Under the pieces are notes generated by a model. That model worked only from the letters and a program-made list of their open reading frames with translations, was not told where the DNA came from and did not search any database. Position numbers and translations under genes: made by a program. This document shows, one piece after another, positions 61,185 through 64,000 of a stretch of DNA of 64,000 nucleotides. How positions within the stretch are numbered: the first letter of the stretch is position 1; each line of letters begins with the position of its first letter. The DNA is from Elusimicrobiota bacterium (lineage in GTDB: Bacteria; Elusimicrobiota; Elusimicrobia; F11), in contig JAJVIP010000007.1 of assembly GCA_022072025.1 (NCBI GenBank), forward strand, positions 1 through 64,000. Reading direction: 5' to 3'.

Positions 61185-62143
61185 TTTTTCCTCCCCACAA
61201 TTCGAGCGAAAGAGCTTAAGCCGCCTTTCTGTAAAAATTTTTGAAACTCCTGTTTTACGTCGCCATCGGATGTCATCAATTCACGCTCAAAAGGTGATAG
61301 GGACACATTAAGCTTTTGATTGAGATGCGCTTGGACAATCTCAACATCCAAAACGCCCGGCGTGCTGATTTCGAGAAGCGTAAATCCTGATTTTTTGAGT
61401 AAGTTTTCCAATCCTCTCAATGTAAAACAATTCGTACGGTCCGGCGGGCAAAAATAAAGATTATCGAACCCCAACAAAGCCATGTCAAAACCAGAAGCCA
61501 CCAGCGAGGTCAAAAAGAGAATACCGCCTGGAGCCAAAAGATCATGTGTTCTTTCGAGTAACTTCTGAGGATCGTCCACGTGATCCAAACTTTCAAGCAT
61601 CACAGCGGTGTTAATGTTTTTCTTCGGAACAGGTGAACCCAAAATCAAATCCATCTCATCGATCATAATCACATCGCGAAAAAGCCCACTGGATTTAAGG
61701 AGCGCTGTAAAACGACTGGTGGGCCCCGCCAACTCCATTAAGCTGGGTTTTTCAACCCCCTGCATTTGAAGTGTGCTCTCGATCCAATCGATCTTGGGGC
61801 GATAGACATTTTCATCACGACTTGTGACGACACCGGAATGAAAACCATTGGGGGACAAACGCCTTTGATTAACTTCTTTTAACAAAGAAGCCCACCCAGC
61901 ACTTTCTGGCAACGTGGAAAGAAACAAACTGTCCGTATCGGGACATCGACTGTATTCAAGACCTTCGATGGTTCCTGCAGGAACCAAAGGGCTCCCCGTA
62001 ATAAGAGAACGTTCACGGCGTTGGCTTTTTCCCGCCAACACCTTTTTGGTGGTTTCAATGCAAAACTGACGGTAGGTGCGCAATCCGTCGAGAGGTTTTA
62101 CAGACGAAAGCGGGAAAGCAACATTGGTCTCAGTTAAAATCAT
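61181..62143 (-). CDS. SAM-dependent methyltransferase-like protein, 320 aa
   Basis: A class I methyltransferase core is visible around SLMELAGPTSRFTALLKSSG (altered motif I), NTAVMLESLDHVDDPQKLLERTHDLLAPGGILFLTSL. The first ~100 residues are similar to a small-domain start (CPDTDSLFLSTLPESAGW). Likely modifies a sugar in the same pathway. Overlaps the isomerase gene by four bases. Confidence 0.72.
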   Translation of the reverse strand: MILTETNVAFPLSSVKPLDGLRTYRQFCIETTKKVLAGKSQRRERSLITGSPLVPAGTIEGLEYSRCPDTDSLFLSTLPESAGWASLLKEVNQRRLSPNGFHSGVVTSRDENVYRPKIDWIESTLQMQGVEKPSLMELAGPTSRFTALLKSSGLFRDVIMIDEMDLILGSPVPKKNINTAVMLESLDHVDDPQKLLERTHDLLAPGGILFLTSLVASGFDMALLGFDNLYFCPPDRTNCFTLRGLENLLKKSGFTLLEISTPGVLDVEIVQAHLNQKLNVSLSPFERELMTSDGDVKQEFQKFLQKGGLSSFARIVGRKN

Positions 62144-62144
62144 A

Positions 62145-63161
62145 TCAACCCCTCCTCACCGGTGCGACGTCGCGCTTGGCATAGACGTCCCGGATAATTT
62201 CCATTACTTGCCTCGCCTCATCGAGCGTTCCATGAGTGGGCGGCCTCTTTTCTTTGATGGAAGCGATAAATTCCTGAACTTCCTTGTCCCAAGATTCGTC
62301 TCGATCAAAATGAATGATCTCTTCACGCGGGTTCCCCAGCGCAAAGGCTTCATCTTCGAACTGCCGTTTTCCGATAACCAATTGTTCTCGGCCATAACTG
62401 CCCGTGCGAGACAGAAGACCTGTGGCAATCAAATATCCATTTTCACAACCGATCTCGAACCGAAAGGTGTGTTTCCACAAGGTCGCGGAAGAATGGAGAA
62501 ACGCCGGAACGCCAGTTTCCGATCGGAGCAGGAGGAAAGCATTGTCTTCAACGCCACATTTCCAAAAAGCGTCATTTAATATCACATCCGATACCTGGCA
62601 AGGACCCAAAAAGTTCAAAAAGATATCAAGCATATGAATCCCTTGGTCCAACAAAATCCCCCCACCAGAGACCTGCTTGTCGTTGCGCCAACTTTGGCGA
62701 TAGTGCACACCGCCCGACTTTCCATAGGTTCCTTTCATGTAAAGGATCGGCCCCAAACTTCCGCCTTTGAGAAGTGATTTGGCTGTCACAACAGAGGGGT
62801 GGAGACGATGATTAAATCCAAAAACGACTCGATGATCGGGAACCGATTGCGCGGCCTCCGCAATCCGTGAAAAATCATCCCAATTGCGCCCCGGTGGTTT
62901 TTCACAAAAAACGTTTCGACAATTCTTGATGGCTTGAACACAAAGATCGGCGGTCACATTGTTCGGAGTGCAAATGAAAGCGGCATCAAATTGATTCCAT
63001 GGTATTCGCTCACTGGGGGACAAGAGAGATCCAACGATGTCTTTCGAGTGGGATTCAAGCGCGGGATCGTAAATCTTGAGGTCGGTGACATCGGGATGTT
63101 GCTGAAGAACTTTCGCGCGAATGCGCCCCATGTAACCATAACCGAAAACGATGCATCTCAT
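62145..63161 (-). CDS. Gfo/Idh/MocA family oxidoreductase, 338 aa
   Basis: Begins MRCIVFGYGYMGRIRAKVLQQHPDV (NAD-binding) followed by DAAFICTPNNVTADLCVQAIKNCRNVFCEKPPGRN, with the EKPxG motif, and the C-terminal GILLDQGIHMLDIFLNFLG. It oxidises or reduces a sugar or inositol derivative. It is one base from the methyltransferase gene. Confidence 0.88.
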   Translation of the reverse strand: MRCIVFGYGYMGRIRAKVLQQHPDVTDLKIYDPALESHSKDIVGSLLSPSERIPWNQFDAAFICTPNNVTADLCVQAIKNCRNVFCEKPPGRNWDDFSRIAEAAQSVPDHRVVFGFNHRLHPSVVTAKSLLKGGSLGPILYMKGTYGKSGGVHYRQSWRNDKQVSGGGILLDQGIHMLDIFLNFLGPCQVSDVILNDAFWKCGVEDNAFLLLRSETGVPAFLHSSATLWKHTFRFEIGCENGYLIATGLLSRTGSYGREQLVIGKRQFEDEAFALGNPREEIIHFDRDESWDKEVQEFIASIKEKRPPTHGTLDEARQVMEIIRDVYAKRDVAPVRRG

Positions 63162-63190
63162 GGCTTAACTCCGCCGCATCCAAAGAATTT

Positions 63191-63277
63191 GTCATTCTGA
63201 ACGAAGTGAAGAATCTCTATGGGATTATTAAATATTCTGTAGAGATCCCTCGGTCGCCACGGCGACCTCGGGATGAC
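63191..63277. repeat. Short repeat of another type (R4)
   Basis: GTCATTCTGAACGAAGTGAAGAATC followed by AGAGATCCCTCGGTCGCC and ending CTCGGGATGAC: a different palindromic repeat with GTCAT...ATGAC ends. It lies in the gap between the oxidoreductase and the partial gene at the edge. Confidence 0.6.
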
Positions 63278-63324
63278 AAAAATCTGAAGTTTTCTACGTA
63301 AGAAAAATAGCAATTGTGCTGTCA

Positions 63325-64000
63325 TCATATAGGGGGCCGATTGTACAAAAGGTATTGCGTTAATTTGGCGACGGAGGCTTCGTTCAAGGGTTGAACCAAC
63401 CCTTCCACGTCTTGGGCGGCCTTTTCCCAAGCCACCAACATTGTTTCGTCAGTGGAACTTTCGCAAGAATATTTTTTAAGAACCTCCAAACCTTCCTCCA
63501 AAGAAGACACCTTTTCTTTCCACCCCTGCACCCAACACAAGGGATCAACCACAGGGCCCGGCTCCCCATTCCAATAAAGCGGCTTCACCCCCGCCAACAC
63601 CGAATAGAGGGCTGCGGAGGAACCCCGGTAGATCAATGTCGAAGCCCGCGAAAAATCGTCTTGAATATTCGGCACGCGAGATAATTCAATGTTCTGGAAA
63701 TCCTCTCTCCGTTTTTTCAAATGGGGCTCCACTTTTTCATAGGGCAGCACAGGATGACACCTGAAGACAAAGGCATGATCGGGCAACCGCACTGCCATCT
63801 CCATGGCCAAATCAAACAACAGAATCATTTCAGACAATATTCCCTCCGGTAAAATGAGTACTGTTTTTTTCTCGGGGCGAGGACGAATATCGACAAGAGA
63901 AGTGGCTATTCGCCGATGCGAACCATAAGCCAAGAAAGTGGGACTCCAATTTTTTAGCCCGCTTTCTAAAATCTCAAGGGTTCGCTCTCCCGTACAAAGA
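63325..64000 (-). CDS. Partial glycosyltransferase-like protein, C-terminal 224 aa
   Basis: Open frame from the right edge (LCTGERTLEILESG...) to a stop at 63325. It contains KTVLILPEGILSEMILLFDLAMEM, FVFRCHPVLPYEKV and ASTLIYRGSSAALYSVLAGVKPLYWNG, the GT-B-type C-terminal pattern found in capsule or surface glycan transferases (a nucleotide-sugar site near RGSSAALY). The N-terminal half is outside the window. Confidence 0.65.
   Translation of the reverse strand, partial: LCTGERTLEILESGLKNWSPTFLAYGSHRRIATSLVDIRPRPEKKTVLILPEGILSEMILLFDLAMEMAVRLPDHAFVFRCHPVLPYEKVEPHLKKRREDFQNIELSRVPNIQDDFSRASTLIYRGSSAALYSVLAGVKPLYWNGEPGPVVDPLCWVQGWKEKVSSLEEGLEVLKKYSCESSTDETMLVAWEKAAQDVEGLVQPLNEASVAKLTQYLLYNRPPI

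Overview
The window suggests an uncultured Gram-negative bacterium with about 50% GC. An integrated tailed phage (roughly positions 1 to 38,755) sits next to a chromosomal surface-polysaccharide locus (39,500 to 64,000). Large palindromic repeats between the chromosomal genes, and the lipopolysaccharide-like gene content, recall candidate phyla such as Elusimicrobiota or Omnitrophota. That placement is an impression, not a demonstration.

Prophage, read right to left on the minus strand. Next to the junction a plus-strand pair encodes a small protein and a large serine integrase. The early operon follows: a leader with two tandem ~65-nt structured units and a terminator, a sigma-like regulator, a RecB-like exonuclease, a Sak4-like ATPase, an SSB-like DUF669 protein, a phage recombination-cluster protein, a RecD2-type helicase split in two, an ERCC4 nuclease and a primase-helicase ending beside an iteron-like repeat cluster. 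The packaging and head operon comes next: small and large terminase, portal fused to a MuF domain, a double D12 adenine methyltransferase, a protease with a nested scaffold start, and the HK97-fold capsid. After it come connectors, tail tube, tape measure and tail tip. The far end of the prophage and its lysis genes lie left of the window.

A plus-strand cargo pair (HNH endonuclease, then a TPR, beta-propeller and J-domain protein) interrupts the head region. It is the best candidate for an undescribed system, perhaps anti-phage defence. Three minus-strand operons (early, head, tail) each begin with an RNA leader in which a hairpin could compete with an intrinsic terminator. This suggests that transcription attenuation orders the phage programme.

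The prophage interrupts comM (yifB), a Mg-chelatase-like ATPase gene, just before its Walker A motif. The last ~22 codons of the integrase, including its stop, appear to be read from host comM DNA.

The chromosomal locus is one long minus-strand gene series. It holds nucleotide-sugar genes (CDP-glucose branch, KdsB-like cytidylyltransferase, two SDRs, HAD phosphatase, HpcH/HpaI aldolase, transaldolase-like aldolase, SIS isomerase, Gfo/Idh/MocA dehydrogenase), FkbM and other methyltransferases, glycosyltransferases, and two O-antigen ligase/polymerase-like membrane proteins. Palindromic repeats lie between several of these genes, and one is inserted in frame inside an epimerase gene.
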